Positions 34,874-43,339 are shown, counted from the first letter of the stretch. The stretch is 64,000 bases of DNA from Gemmatimonadota bacterium (GCA_007126575.1 SLBA01000002.1:1-64000), one strand, 5' to 3'. Notes: generated by a model not told the origin, from the letters alone. Numbers and translations are program-made.

Positions 34874-35862
34874 GCTTTCTCGAGAAGCTGCGTGCCCGGG
34901 CCCGCGATCGTCCCCGCACGATCGTCTTTCCCGAAGGTGAAGAGCCGCGGACCCTCATGGCGGTCGCCGAGATTCAGGCCGAGGGACTCCTGACTCCGGT
35001 CCTCCTCGGCGATCGGGATCGGATCCTCGACGAACTCGCCGATGTCGGGGGCGATCCCGACACCGTCCGGGCGGTCGATCCGCGGATCACCGAGGGCACC
35101 GGCGGGCTGGTGGCGCATCTCTGGGACCGTCGCCGGGCGAGGGGAATGTCCGAGGCCGACGCACGACAGCGGGTTCGGGACCCCCTCTTCCGGGGGGCGC
35201 TGATGGTGGCTACCGAGGCGGTGGACGGATCGGTCGCGGGCGCCGTCCATTCCACCGGAGACGTCCTGCGGGCGGCGCTCTGGTGCGTCGGCCCGACCGA
35301 CGGGATCGAGACGATCTCCTCGTCCTTCTACATGATCGTCGACGACTTTCGGGGGAGGGGCCCCGAGGTGCTCACCTTCACCGACTGTGCCGTCGTGCCC
35401 GATCCGACCGGCCCGCAGCTGTCGCAGATCGCCGCGGCGGCCGCCCGGGCGCGGCGGTCGGTCGTGGGAGACTCCCCGGTGGTCGCCTTTCTTTCGTACT
35501 CGACCCGCGGGAGCGCCGGGGGTGCCTCGGTGCAGCGGGTTCGGAAGGGGCTCGAGCTCTTTCGGGACATGGAGCCCGGGATCCCCTCCGACGGGGAGTT
35601 CCAGGGCGATGCGGCGCTCATCGAGGCCGTGGCCCGCCGCAAGGCCCCCGACTCCGCGGTCGGAGGCGACGCGAACGTCCTGGTGTTCCCGAACCTCGAC
35701 GCCGGCAACCTCGCCTACAAGCTGGTGGAACGACTGGCCGGGGCCCGCGCGATCGGACCGGTGGTGCAGGGGCTGGCGAGGCCGTGCAACGACCTCTCGA
35801 GGGGGTCGTCGCCGGGCGACATCGTGGACGTGGCCTGCATCACCTCGCTCATGGCTCGATGA
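34870..35862 (+). CDS. pta: Phosphate acetyltransferase
   Basis: Pta interconverts acetyl-CoA and acetyl phosphate. The product of 330 residues is of the short, single-domain type: TIVFPEGEEPRTL near 18, AGAVHSTGDVLRAAL near 125, a TDCAVVPDPT strand near 175, AFLSYSTRGSA near 207 and VFPNLDAGNLAYKL near 275. No acetate kinase gene is adjacent. GTG 34870 overlaps the coaD stop. A short CCCCC/GGGGG hairpin with a GAGA loop lies at 35865-35879, just after the stop. Confidence 0.94.
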   Translation: MSFLEKLRARARDRPRTIVFPEGEEPRTLMAVAEIQAEGLLTPVLLGDRDRILDELADVGGDPDTVRAVDPRITEGTGGLVAHLWDRRRARGMSEADARQRVRDPLFRGALMVATEAVDGSVAGAVHSTGDVLRAALWCVGPTDGIETISSSFYMIVDDFRGRGPEVLTFTDCAVVPDPTGPQLSQIAAAAARARRSVVGDSPVVAFLSYSTRGSAGGASVQRVRKGLELFRDMEPGIPSDGEFQGDAALIEAVARRKAPDSAVGGDANVLVFPNLDAGNLAYKLVERLAGARAIGPVVQGLARPCNDLSRGSSPGDIVDVACITSLMAR

Positions 35863-36017
35863 GGCCCCCGAGAGGGGGGTGGGCGCAGCGTCTTGCCCCG
35901 TCCTCGACATTTTGAATAGTTTTTGACTACGTTTCAGGCATACTGGCACGCTCCGGGAGCTCCGGAGCCCAAATCCGCCCGCGCGCTCCCGGCGCCGGGC
36001 ACGCAAAGGGAGCATTC
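35863..36017 (+). promoter_or_regulatory. Intergenic region with AT-rich promoter candidate
   Basis: The gap holds a small GC hairpin (35865-35879) and then an unusual AT-rich patch (about 35909-35940) in an otherwise GC-rich surrounding. A TTGCCC (35893-35898), 18-base spacer and TAGTTT (35917-35922) is the best fit to the TAnnTT -10 seen elsewhere in the window. A TTGACT at 35923 has no matching -10. The promoter would drive the STAS/kinase/phosphatase unit. Confidence 0.4.
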
Positions 36018-36350
36018 ATGGCCTTTCAGGTGAACCGAGAAGGGGATGTGGTGGTGATCGATGTGGATGGCCAGCTCATCGTGGGAAACCGTCAGGAGTT
36101 GAAGCAGACGATTCTCGACCAGGTCGAATCCGGAGAGCGCAAGTTCCTCGTCGACTTCACCCACACCGGATACATCGACTCCTCGGGGCTGGGAGTGCTG
36201 GTGAGCCTCTCGAAGAAGATCCGGGAGCAGGGAGGCGAACTTCGGCTCTCGACGCTGAACGAGGATCTCCGGACCCTCTTCGAGCTCACGAAGCTCGACA
36301 CCCTCTTCCGAATCGCGGATTCCCGCGAGGAGGGCCTGAAGGGCTTCTGA
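36018..36350 (+). CDS. Anti-sigma factor antagonist (STAS domain)
   Basis: This single STAS-domain protein of 110 residues is of the SpoIIAA/RsbV type. The phosphorylatable serine lies in YIDSSGLGVL near residue 55-56, with the family strand VIDVDGQLIVGNRQEL before it. In partner switching the unphosphorylated form sequesters an anti-sigma kinase. The matching kinase and PP2C phosphatase follow directly. Confidence 0.92.
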   Translation: MAFQVNREGDVVVIDVDGQLIVGNRQELKQTILDQVESGERKFLVDFTHTGYIDSSGLGVLVSLSKKIREQGGELRLSTLNEDLRTLFELTKLDTLFRIADSREEGLKGF

Positions 36351-36359
36351 GCGAGACGG

Positions 36360-36381
36360 GCCGGGAGCGGACCGTCCCGGC
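36360..36381 (+). other. Hairpin between STAS and kinase genes
   Basis: GCCGGGA (36360-36366) pairs perfectly with TCCCGGC (36375-36381) around an 8-base loop, with no T tract. It may adjust expression between the antagonist and the kinase. Confidence 0.3.
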
Positions 36382-36439
36382 AGCAGGCCCTTCGGAATCC
36401 TCCGTGGGGTGATGGATTCGATGAGCACCGGGAGGCAGG

Positions 36440-36880
36440 ATGGATCGAGAACTGGTGTTTGAACTCCCGAACGACCTCCAATGCATCGAGGAGGCGGTGG
36501 AGTTCGTGGTGGGACGCTGTGCCACCTGCGAGGAGACGGGCCGGAAGCTCCGGTTCAACTTCCGGGTGAGCTTCACCGAGGCCCTGGCCAACGCAATGAT
36601 CTACGGGAATGGCCGGGATCCCTCGAAGCGGGTGCGGGTCGAGGTCGCCCTGCGGGGAAGTGCTCTCAAGGCCCGGGTGATCGACCAGGGGCACGGGTTC
36701 GATCGGGCCACGGTGCCCGACCCCACGGCGCCCGAGAACATCGAATGCCCCGGGGGCCGGGGAATCTTCCTGATGCGCAAGCTGATGGACGAAGTCTACT
36801 TCAACGAGCGCGGGAACGCGGTGACCCTCATCCTGCGCCTGCCCGAGACCGAACCGATCAGGCGAGAGGCATCCGCATGA
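36440..36880 (+). CDS. Serine/threonine anti-sigma kinase (HATPase_c, RsbW-like)
   Basis: This 146-residue GHKL kinase is of the SpoIIAB/RsbW type. The N-box FTEALANAMIYGN lies near 46-58, the G1 box VIDQGHGFD near 85 and the G2 box GGRGIFLMRKLMD near 107. Such kinases hold a sigma factor and phosphorylate a STAS partner. ATG 36440 has GGGAGG upstream. The stop overlaps the phosphatase gene. No sigma factor gene is adjacent, so the target may be encoded elsewhere or may not be a sigma factor. Confidence 0.92.
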   Translation: MDRELVFELPNDLQCIEEAVEFVVGRCATCEETGRKLRFNFRVSFTEALANAMIYGNGRDPSKRVRVEVALRGSALKARVIDQGHGFDRATVPDPTAPENIECPGGRGIFLMRKLMDEVYFNERGNAVTLILRLPETEPIRREASA

Positions 36881-38460
36881 CCCCAGAGCGCACCACTCGG
36901 GAGCTGGTTCCCGAGTCGGTGTCGCAGGTGATCGAGGAGTTCCGCCGGTCCTTTCAGCTCGACCTGCACCTCTGGCTTCCGCGCGAGGCCGATTCGTCCT
37001 TCCACCTCTTTCCGGTCGAGGAGATCGAGGGCGAGCCGTCTCCGGACTCTCTCCTGCTCGCCGTGCCGACTCGGGCCGGAGTCGAACTCACCCTCGAACT
37101 GCGATGCCCGAAGGGCGGCACCGATGTGACCGCCGCCGGGGTCCTGCGCGCCACCCTCGAGCAGCTCTACGAGTGCGTCGAGGAGATCCGCTTCTTCACG
37201 TACGAGGTCTCGGAGCGGTACGAGGAGATCAACCTCCTCTACTCGATCGCCGAGACCCTGGGGTCGCTGCTCAGCCTCAAGGACGCGGCGAAGCTGATCC
37301 TCACCGAGGTCTGCGACGTCATGGGGGCCGGGCGGGGCTCGCTCTGGGTGTACCAGCCCGAAGACGACCACCTGAAGCTGATCGCCTCGGTCGGCGACCG
37401 GGGCCTCCTGGGGCCGATCGGAATCGGCGACGCCACGGCGGTCACCAGCCAGGTGTTTCGCGAGGGGCGCGCCCTCATCCTCACCACCGACCACATGGGC
37501 GCGAATGGCGAGGATGGCTCCGGCAGCTCGGCGACCATCGGGGATTCCGTCCTCTCGGTGCCGATCCGGTTCACCCCCCCGACCGGCCAGCCGCGCACCG
37601 TCGGGGTGATCAACCTGATCGGGCGTCGCCGGGGGGGGCGCTTCACGGCCTCCGACCAGAAGCTGCTTTCGGCGATCGCCTCGCAGGTCGGCTCGGCGCT
37701 CGAGAACAACCGCCTCATGCGGGAGTCGGTCGAACGGGAGCGTGTGACCCGCGAGATGGAGCTCGCCCACGACCTGCAGATGAAACTCCTGCCCGCGGTC
37801 GGAAGCTTCGATCCGGAGCGCGTCGCGGCCCGGGTCCAGCCCGCCGAGGTGGTGGGAGGGGACTTCTACCACTTCTTCCAGCTTCCCGGGGGCCGCTTCG
37901 GGGTCATGATCGGCGACGTGTCGAGTCACGGGTTTCCGGCGGCGCTCATCATGGCGCTCGCGCTCAGCGCGGCGACGATCTACGCCTCGCAGCACGAGGC
38001 GCCCGAGGCCGTCCTCTCCGAAATGGGCGAGGCCCTTCGGGACGAGCTCGAGAGCACCGAGATGTACCTGACCCTCTTCTACGGTGTGCTCGATCCTGAG
38101 CGCGGGGAGCTGGTCTACGCCAACGCCGGGCACCCGCACGCCTTCATGATCCGGGGCGATGGATCGAAGGAGCGGCTCGAGGCGCTGAACCTCCCGATGG
38201 GGATCGTTCCCGGCGACGAGTACGAGGCGGCTCGTGTCCCGTGGACGCCGGGCACCGACCTCCTCTTCCTGTTCACCGACGGACTCTCCGATACCCTCCT
38301 GGCCACCTCACGCATGGCGGCCGAGCAGCGGGTGGTGCGGATGGCGTCACGCCTGCGCCATCAGCGGGCGGACGAGATCGTCGACGCGCTCTTTGCCCTC
38401 GATGGAGGGGGCGAGGGAACTGACGGCGACGACCGGACCGCGATCGTCCTTCGCCTCTAG
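36877..38460 (+). CDS. GAF-domain PP2C phosphatase (SpoIIE/RsbU-like)
   Basis: This 527-residue sensor phosphatase probably dephosphorylates the STAS protein two genes upstream. The order is an N-terminal region without a clear domain (1-115), a GAF domain (about 120-275, with AAKLILTEVCDVMGAGRGSLWVY), a short coiled linker (REMELAHDLQMKLLP) and a PP2C/SpoIIE domain (about 300-527). Metal-binding aspartates lie in EVVGGDFYHF, IGDVSSHG, FTDGLSD and DDRTAIVL. ATG 36877 overlaps the kinase stop. The GAF domain suggests a small-ligand or redox input. Confidence 0.92.
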   Translation: MTPERTTRELVPESVSQVIEEFRRSFQLDLHLWLPREADSSFHLFPVEEIEGEPSPDSLLLAVPTRAGVELTLELRCPKGGTDVTAAGVLRATLEQLYECVEEIRFFTYEVSERYEEINLLYSIAETLGSLLSLKDAAKLILTEVCDVMGAGRGSLWVYQPEDDHLKLIASVGDRGLLGPIGIGDATAVTSQVFREGRALILTTDHMGANGEDGSGSSATIGDSVLSVPIRFTPPTGQPRTVGVINLIGRRRGGRFTASDQKLLSAIASQVGSALENNRLMRESVERERVTREMELAHDLQMKLLPAVGSFDPERVAARVQPAEVVGGDFYHFFQLPGGRFGVMIGDVSSHGFPAALIMALALSAATIYASQHEAPEAVLSEMGEALRDELESTEMYLTLFYGVLDPERGELVYANAGHPHAFMIRGDGSKERLEALNLPMGIVPGDEYEAARVPWTPGTDLLFLFTDGLSDTLLATSRMAAEQRVVRMASRLRHQRADEIVDALFALDGGGEGTDGDDRTAIVLRL

Positions 38461-39317
38461 TGGCGGGCCCCCCCTCTTCCGGTCGCCGTCCGAAGCGGGC
38501 CCTCGGTCAGAATTTCCTGGTCGACGGCAACATCCAGCGTCGGATCGTCGAGCTCGCCGCCATCGATCCCGACGACGCGGTGCTCGAGATCGGTCCCGGA
38601 AGAGGCGCGCTCACGGGACTCCTGGCGGAGCGGGCCGGGCAGCTGACCCTGGTGGAGCTCGACGACCTCATGGCCGAGGAGCTCGAGGCGCGGTTCCGCG
38701 ACACCGATCATGTGCGGGTCCTCCACGCCGACATTCTCGAGACCCGCCTCTCGGAGGTCACCTCGGACCCCTCTTCGCTGCGCGTGATCGGCAACATTCC
38801 CTACAACATCACCACCCCGATCCTCTTCCACCTGCTCGAGGGGCCCCGTCCCGCCGATATCCTCCTGATGGTGCAGAAGGAGGTCGCCGAGCGGATCGCG
38901 GCGGTCGAGGGCACCTCGGGCTACGGTGCGCTCTCGGTGGGGGTGCAGACGGTCGCCGAGGTCGAGACCGTCCTGCGCGTTCCCCCGGGGGCCTTCCGCC
39001 CCCGCCCGCGGGTCGAGTCCGCGGTGGTCCGGATCCGGCCTATCCGGCCCCTTCCCCTGAGCCCCGACGAGGAGCACCGGCTGCGCACACTCACCCGCGC
39101 CGTCTTCCAGTGGCGACGAAAGCAGCTGCGTCGGACCCTGCGGGATCACCCGGACCTGGCGCTCCCCCCGGAGCGGCTCGAGAGCCTCGGCGAGACCCTC
39201 GACCTGCAGCGCCGACCCGAGACCCTGAGTCCGACCGAGTTCATCGAACTCTCCCGCTGGCTCTTTCCCGGGAGCCCGGAGTCGGATCCCTCGGTCGAGG
39301 GTGACATTGACGGGTGA
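38460..39317 (+). CDS. rsmA: 16S rRNA dimethyladenosine transferase
   Basis: RsmA (KsgA) dimethylates two adenines in the 3' hairpin of 16S rRNA. The product of 285 residues has KRALGQNFLVD near 12, the SAM loop LEIGPGRGALTGLL near 42 and the catalytic NIPYNITTPIL near 113. The C-terminal helical domain has FQWRRKQLRRTL. GTG 38460 shares one base with the phosphatase stop. The -35 of the rex promoter lies at the end of this gene. Confidence 0.95.
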   Translation: MAGPPSSGRRPKRALGQNFLVDGNIQRRIVELAAIDPDDAVLEIGPGRGALTGLLAERAGQLTLVELDDLMAEELEARFRDTDHVRVLHADILETRLSEVTSDPSSLRVIGNIPYNITTPILFHLLEGPRPADILLMVQKEVAERIAAVEGTSGYGALSVGVQTVAEVETVLRVPPGAFRPRPRVESAVVRIRPIRPLPLSPDEEHRLRTLTRAVFQWRRKQLRRTLRDHPDLALPPERLESLGETLDLQRRPETLSPTEFIELSRWLFPGSPESDPSVEGDIDG

Positions 39318-39336
39318 TCCCGGAGCTTTCTACCTT
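39307..39336 (+). promoter_or_regulatory. rex promoter
   Basis: A TTGACG -35 (39307-39312), 18-base spacer and TACCTT -10 (39331-39336) precede rex. The predicted start near 39343 falls inside the Rex operator, so bound Rex would block initiation. Confidence 0.55.
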
Positions 39337-39339
39337 GGG

Positions 39340-39357
39340 TTGTGAATCTATTCACAA
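39340..39357 (+). promoter_or_regulatory. Rex operator
   Basis: TTGTGAATCTATTCACAA is a perfect inverted repeat matching the established Rex consensus TTGTGAAnnnnTTCACAA. It lies about 58 bases before the rex start, which indicates autoregulation by NADH/NAD ratio. Confidence 0.9.
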
Positions 39358-39414
39358 GCGGGCTCGACTCCTTCGGGCCCGACGTGTCGCTCCCACCTTC
39401 CGGATCCCTTCGAC

Positions 39415-40056
39415 GTGCCCTCCCCAGATCGGAAAATCTCGGAGTCCACGGTCCGCCGCCTCTCGGCCTACCTTCGAAGCCTCGAGGCTCTCGAAGCCTC
39501 CGGCGCCGAGATGGCCTCCAGCGGGGAGCTGGCCCGACGGGCGGGCACGACGGCCCCGCAGGTCCGAAAGGACCTGTCGACCTTCGGGTCGTTCGGGAAG
39601 CGGGGCCTCGGGTACCCGGTTGTCCCCCTCATCGGGAGCCTCGAGGCGATCCTGGGGCTCACCCGGGAGTGGCGGGTCGCCCTCCTGGGCGCCGGGCGCG
39701 TCGGCGCGGCCCTGCACACCTACCCCTTCTTCCGGGAGCGCGGGTTCCGCATCGTGGCGATCTTCGACAACGACCCCGAGAAGGTCGGACTCCGCTGGGA
39801 CGACACCACCATCCGCCACATCGACGAACTCGAGAGCGTGCTCGCCGGAGAGGCCGTCGAGATCGCGATCCTCACGGTCCCCGCGGCACCGGCCCCCGCA
39901 CTCGCGGACCGAGTCGTCCGGGCGGGGGTGGGGGCCATCTTGAACTTCGCCCCGGCCCGGCTCGAGCTTCCCCCGCACGTCGTCGTCAACGAGGTGAACC
40001 TTGCGATGGAGCTTGAACTGCTCTCCTTCGCGCTCACCCGAAGCGAGCCCCGGTGA
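39415..40056 (+). CDS. rex: Redox-sensing transcriptional repressor Rex
   Basis: Rex senses the NADH/NAD ratio and releases DNA when NADH is high. The product of 213 residues has an N-terminal winged helix (ISESTVRRLSAYLRSLEAL; TTAPQVRKDLSTFGSFGKRGLGY). A Rossmann domain follows, with LLGAGRVGAAL near 92 and FDNDPEKVG near 117. A C-terminal swapped helix (VVVNEVNLAMELELLSFAL) closes it. GTG 39415 is the first start that gives the full winged helix. A perfect Rex operator lies upstream. Confidence 0.95.
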   Translation: MPSPDRKISESTVRRLSAYLRSLEALEASGAEMASSGELARRAGTTAPQVRKDLSTFGSFGKRGLGYPVVPLIGSLEAILGLTREWRVALLGAGRVGAALHTYPFFRERGFRIVAIFDNDPEKVGLRWDDTTIRHIDELESVLAGEAVEIAILTVPAAPAPALADRVVRAGVGAILNFAPARLELPPHVVVNEVNLAMELELLSFALTRSEPR

Positions 40057-40874
40057 CCGCCCCACAGAGGGGAGGCTCGCTTCTCGAGCGTGCGGGACTG
40101 GCCCTCGCCCACACCCCCCTGCACACCCTCGACCTGGCCCGGCAGGTCCTGAAGCTGAAGGGGGGAAACGCATCGGCGGCGTCGGCGGCCGTCTTCGCCC
40201 TCCTCGGGGCCGATCCCCGCTTCACGGTCGACAGCGAGGGGGTCTGGCGTCTCGCCGAGGGGGCGTCTCCACCGGGCACGCCTCTGCGCGAGCTGGAGTT
40301 CGCCGTGGTCGACGTGGAGACGACCGGAGGGGGCTACGGCCGGGGACACCGGGTCACCGAGGTCGCCGTCGTTCCGGTCATTCGGGGGCGGATCGGCGAG
40401 GCCTACCGGACCCTCGTGCATCCCGGTCGGAGCATCCCCCCGCGCATCCAGGCGCTCACCGGGATCAATGACGCCATGGTCCGGGGTGCCCCTCCGTTCG
40501 ACGTCATTGCCGACGACCTCAGAGAGGTGCTCGAGGGTCGGATCTTCGTGGCCCACAACGTTTCGTTCGACTGGGGATTCATCCGCGAAGAGCTGCTGGC
40601 CGCCCGGGGTGACGCGCCCGAGCTCGAGCGCCTCTGCACGGTCAAGATGGGCCGCCGACTGGTCCCGGGACTCCGAAGCTACGCTCTGGACGCCCTGACC
40701 CGACACTTCGAGATTTCGATTCACGATCGCCACCGTGCCTTCGGCGATGCACTCGCGACCGCCCGGCTCCTCCTCCTGCTCATCGAACGGGCCGAGAGCG
40801 AGGGGGTCGGGGATCTCGAGCGACTCCAGCACCACCTGTCGGCGCGGAAGGCGACGAAGCGACGCCGGGGCTGA
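40053..40874 (+). CDS. DEDDh 3'-5' exonuclease (DNA polymerase III epsilon-like)
   Basis: This 273-residue exonuclease has the DEDDh motifs: VVDVETTG near 85, AHNVSFDWGFI near 168 and HDRHRAFGDALATARLL near 228. An N-terminal extension of about 75 residues (helical, then a short DPRFTVD-SEGVWRL winged-helix-like stretch) precedes the nuclease fold. This extension is seen in some PolC/epsilon-like proteins. It could be the replicative proofreading subunit or a repair nuclease. GTG 40053 overlaps the rex stop, so its level may follow Rex control. Confidence 0.88.
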   Translation: MTAPQRGGSLLERAGLALAHTPLHTLDLARQVLKLKGGNASAASAAVFALLGADPRFTVDSEGVWRLAEGASPPGTPLRELEFAVVDVETTGGGYGRGHRVTEVAVVPVIRGRIGEAYRTLVHPGRSIPPRIQALTGINDAMVRGAPPFDVIADDLREVLEGRIFVAHNVSFDWGFIREELLAARGDAPELERLCTVKMGRRLVPGLRSYALDALTRHFEISIHDRHRAFGDALATARLLLLLIERAESEGVGDLERLQHHLSARKATKRRRG

Positions 40875-40926
40875 CCGCAGGCATGCCCCCGGCGCTCTCC
40901 ATCCATCGAACGTCGAGGAGCGGGCC

Positions 40927-41877
40927 ATGACCCAGGACCAGAATCCCAAGAAGACCAAGCCGGAATCCGCCGAGGGGGATCCGCCGGGTTTTCCGACCGC
41001 GTCCGGGTTTCCCCTCGTGCGGTCGCTCGATCTCGGAGCCTTCCGCGTCCACGCCATCGAGGCGGGCCTCCAGCGACTCGACGGGGGCGCGATGTTCGGG
41101 GTCGTGCCCCGGCCCCTCTGGGAGCGACGCATCGCCCCCGACGCGCGCAACCGCATCCCGCTGGCGCTGCGCTGCCTCCTGGTCGAGGCCCCCGAGGCGC
41201 TGATCCTGGTCGATACCGGGGTCGGGAACAAGGGCGACGACCAGTTCCGGCGCATCTACGGCATCGAGAACGAGGGCGACCCGGCCGAGGGCGCCCCCAC
41301 CCGACTGGAACTCGGGATTCGCGAGGCCGGTCACGAGCCGTCGGACATCGACATCGTCCTGATGACCCACCTCCACTTCGATCATGCGGGTGGGGGAACG
41401 ACGCGGCGCGACGACGGCGAGATCGTGCCCTCCTTTCCGGGAGCCCGCTACGTGGTCCACGAAGAGGAGTTCCGGTTCGCCGGGAGCCCCAACGAGCGCA
41501 TACGGGCCTCGTACCTGAGCGAGAACCTGGAGCCGATCTCGCGCTACAACCTGTGGGATTTCGTCGGGACCGACGCCGAGATCACCGGGGGCCTCCGCCT
41601 CGTGCACACGCCCGGCCACACCCCCCATCACCACTCGGTGCTCCTGGAGTCCGGGGGGGAGAGGGCGTGCTTCCTCGCCGATCTCTGCCCGACTACCGCG
41701 CACCTGCCACTCCCCTGGATCATGGGCTACGATCTCGAGCCCCTGGTGACGCTGGAATCCAAGCGCGAGACCTGGGAGCGCGCGCTGCACGAGGACTGGC
41801 TCCTGATCTTCGAGCACGACCCGGTCATCGCCTGGGGCCGCCTGGCCGAGGATCGTCGCTCGCTGCGTGGGGAGTGA
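40927..41877 (+). CDS. Metallo-beta-lactamase-fold hydrolase
   Basis: This 316-residue hydrolase has the metal site THLHFDHAGG near 147-156, a later His in HTPGHTPHHHSV near 235, an Asp in FLADLCPTTAH near 255 and a His in EHDP near 298. ATG 40927 has GAGGAG upstream. The overall order resembles quorum-quenching or organophosphate-type MBL enzymes, but the substrate is not assignable. It ends its unit before a terminator/promoter junction. Confidence 0.88.
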   Translation: MTQDQNPKKTKPESAEGDPPGFPTASGFPLVRSLDLGAFRVHAIEAGLQRLDGGAMFGVVPRPLWERRIAPDARNRIPLALRCLLVEAPEALILVDTGVGNKGDDQFRRIYGIENEGDPAEGAPTRLELGIREAGHEPSDIDIVLMTHLHFDHAGGGTTRRDDGEIVPSFPGARYVVHEEEFRFAGSPNERIRASYLSENLEPISRYNLWDFVGTDAEITGGLRLVHTPGHTPHHHSVLLESGGERACFLADLCPTTAHLPLPWIMGYDLEPLVTLESKRETWERALHEDWLLIFEHDPVIAWGRLAEDRRSLRGE

Positions 41878-41938
41878 GGGGGGGAGCGGGCCTCGGTAAG
41901 GCAGAGTCCGCGAGAGCCCCCGAGGGGCACAGGGTTCG

Positions 41939-41970
41939 CCCCGAAAGGGTGACCTCTCCGGGGATTTTTC
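41939..41970 (+). terminator. Intrinsic terminator after the MBL gene
   Basis: CCCCGAAAGG (41939-41948) pairs with CCTCTCCGGGG (41953-41963) with one bulge and one mismatch around a GTGA loop, followed by a five-T run (41965-41969). The same bases also hold the -35 of the thiolase promoter. Confidence 0.6.
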
Positions 41971-41977
41971 CTATCTT
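41949..41977 (+). promoter_or_regulatory. Promoter candidate for the thiolase unit
   Basis: A GTGACC -35 (41949-41954), 17-base spacer and TATCTT -10 (41972-41977) are visible. The leader to ATG 42094 would be about 110 bases. The -35 occupies the loop and right arm of the preceding terminator. Confidence 0.5.
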
Positions 41978-42093
41978 TCTCTGGCTGCGGTGGAGACGGC
42001 GTCCGCACATCCCTCCGCCCGAGCCCGGATCCACGATCCGTCTCACCTTTCAGGCAGTTTCCGAACCCATATAGAACGCAAAGGAGTCCAGTC

Positions 42094-43305
42094 ATGGCCG
42101 ACCCGTCCCGCATCCCAGTGATCGTGAGCGGCGCACGTACCCCCGTCGGTCGCTTTCTGGGGGGGCTGAGCCCGCTCGCCGCCACCCAGCTGGGGGCCCA
42201 GGCGGTGAAGGCGGCGGTCGAGCGCTCGGGGATCGATCCCGAGCTCGTCGACGAGGTCATCCTGGGCAACGTCGTTCAGGGGGGAGGGGGGCAGGCTCCG
42301 GCACGCCAGGCGGCGATCCACGCGGGACTTCCGGCCACGATCCCCGCCGTTACGGTCAACAAGGTCTGCGGGTCCGGGCTGAAGGCCGTCATGCTCGCAG
42401 CCCAGGCGATCCGGGCGGGAGACATCCGTGCGGCGGTCGCGGGTGGGTTCGAGTCGATGTCGAACGTCCCCTTCTACGCCCGCGGACTTCGCAACGGGGT
42501 CAAGTTCGGAGACCAGACCCTCCAGGACGGGTTGATCTACGACGGTCTCTGGTGCTCCTTCGGGAACTGCCACATGGGCGGCCATGCCGAGTACACGGCG
42601 GCCAGGGCCGGCATCACCCGCGAAGACGCCGACGCCTTCGCGCTCGACTCCCATCGCAAGGCGGTCGCGGCCATCGAGGGAGGCAAGTTCGACCGCGAGA
42701 TCGTCGCGGTCGAGATCGAGGGCCGCCGCGGCACCACCCGGATCGATCGCGACGAGTCGCCGCGAGCCGATACCTCGATGGAGGCCCTCGGCCGGCTTCG
42801 CCCAGCCTTTTCGAACGATGCGCCGGACGGGATCGACCCGCTGGTCGTCACGGCCGGAAACGCTCCGGGGCTGAACGATGGTGGGGCGGCGCTGGTGGTG
42901 ACTTCGCTCGAGTTCGCGCAGGCCCACGGGCTCGAGGTGCAGGCCCGGATCCGGGGGTACGCCGCGGGCGGGACCGAGCCGAAGGATCTCTTCTTCGCGC
43001 CGATCGCCGCGGTCCGGAACCTTATGAAGCGCGACGGCACGACGATCGACGACTACGACCTCTTCGAGGTGAACGAGGCCTTCGCGGTGCAGGCGATCGC
43101 GGACATGCGGGAGCTCGAGATGGACCCGGAGCGCGTGAACGTGCACGGTGGGGCCGTCGCGCTCGGCCATCCGATCGGGTGCTCGGGAGCGCGGATCCTC
43201 ATCACCCTCCTGCACGCGATGGAGGACCGGGGCGTGGAGTCGGGAATGGCGACCCTGTGTCTGGGGGGTGGGAACGCGGTCGCCCTGTCGGTGACCCGCG
43301 ACTGA
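42094..43305 (+). CDS. Acetyl-CoA acetyltransferase (thiolase)
   Basis: This thiolase of 403 residues condenses or cleaves acetyl-CoA/acyl-CoA. The nucleophilic cysteine lies in NKVCGSGLKAV near 92, the His of NVHGGAVALGHPIGCSGARI near 355 and the second cysteine in CLGGGNAVAL near 390. The sequence around the active site is of the biosynthetic, short-chain type. ATG 42094 has AAAGGAG upstream. With the dehydrogenases that follow it forms a short-chain acyl-CoA module. Confidence 0.95.
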   Translation: MADPSRIPVIVSGARTPVGRFLGGLSPLAATQLGAQAVKAAVERSGIDPELVDEVILGNVVQGGGGQAPARQAAIHAGLPATIPAVTVNKVCGSGLKAVMLAAQAIRAGDIRAAVAGGFESMSNVPFYARGLRNGVKFGDQTLQDGLIYDGLWCSFGNCHMGGHAEYTAARAGITREDADAFALDSHRKAVAAIEGGKFDREIVAVEIEGRRGTTRIDRDESPRADTSMEALGRLRPAFSNDAPDGIDPLVVTAGNAPGLNDGGAALVVTSLEFAQAHGLEVQARIRGYAAGGTEPKDLFFAPIAAVRNLMKRDGTTIDDYDLFEVNEAFAVQAIADMRELEMDPERVNVHGGAVALGHPIGCSGARILITLLHAMEDRGVESGMATLCLGGGNAVALSVTRD

Positions 43306-43339
43306 CGGCTCTCGCGCTCGGACCGACGCAGGGGGCCGG

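Noticed and set aside
42070-42075. TATAGA as an alternative -10 for the thiolase gene
   Set aside because: It has no matching -35 at 16-18 bases and would leave a very short leader; the 41949-41977 pair fits better.
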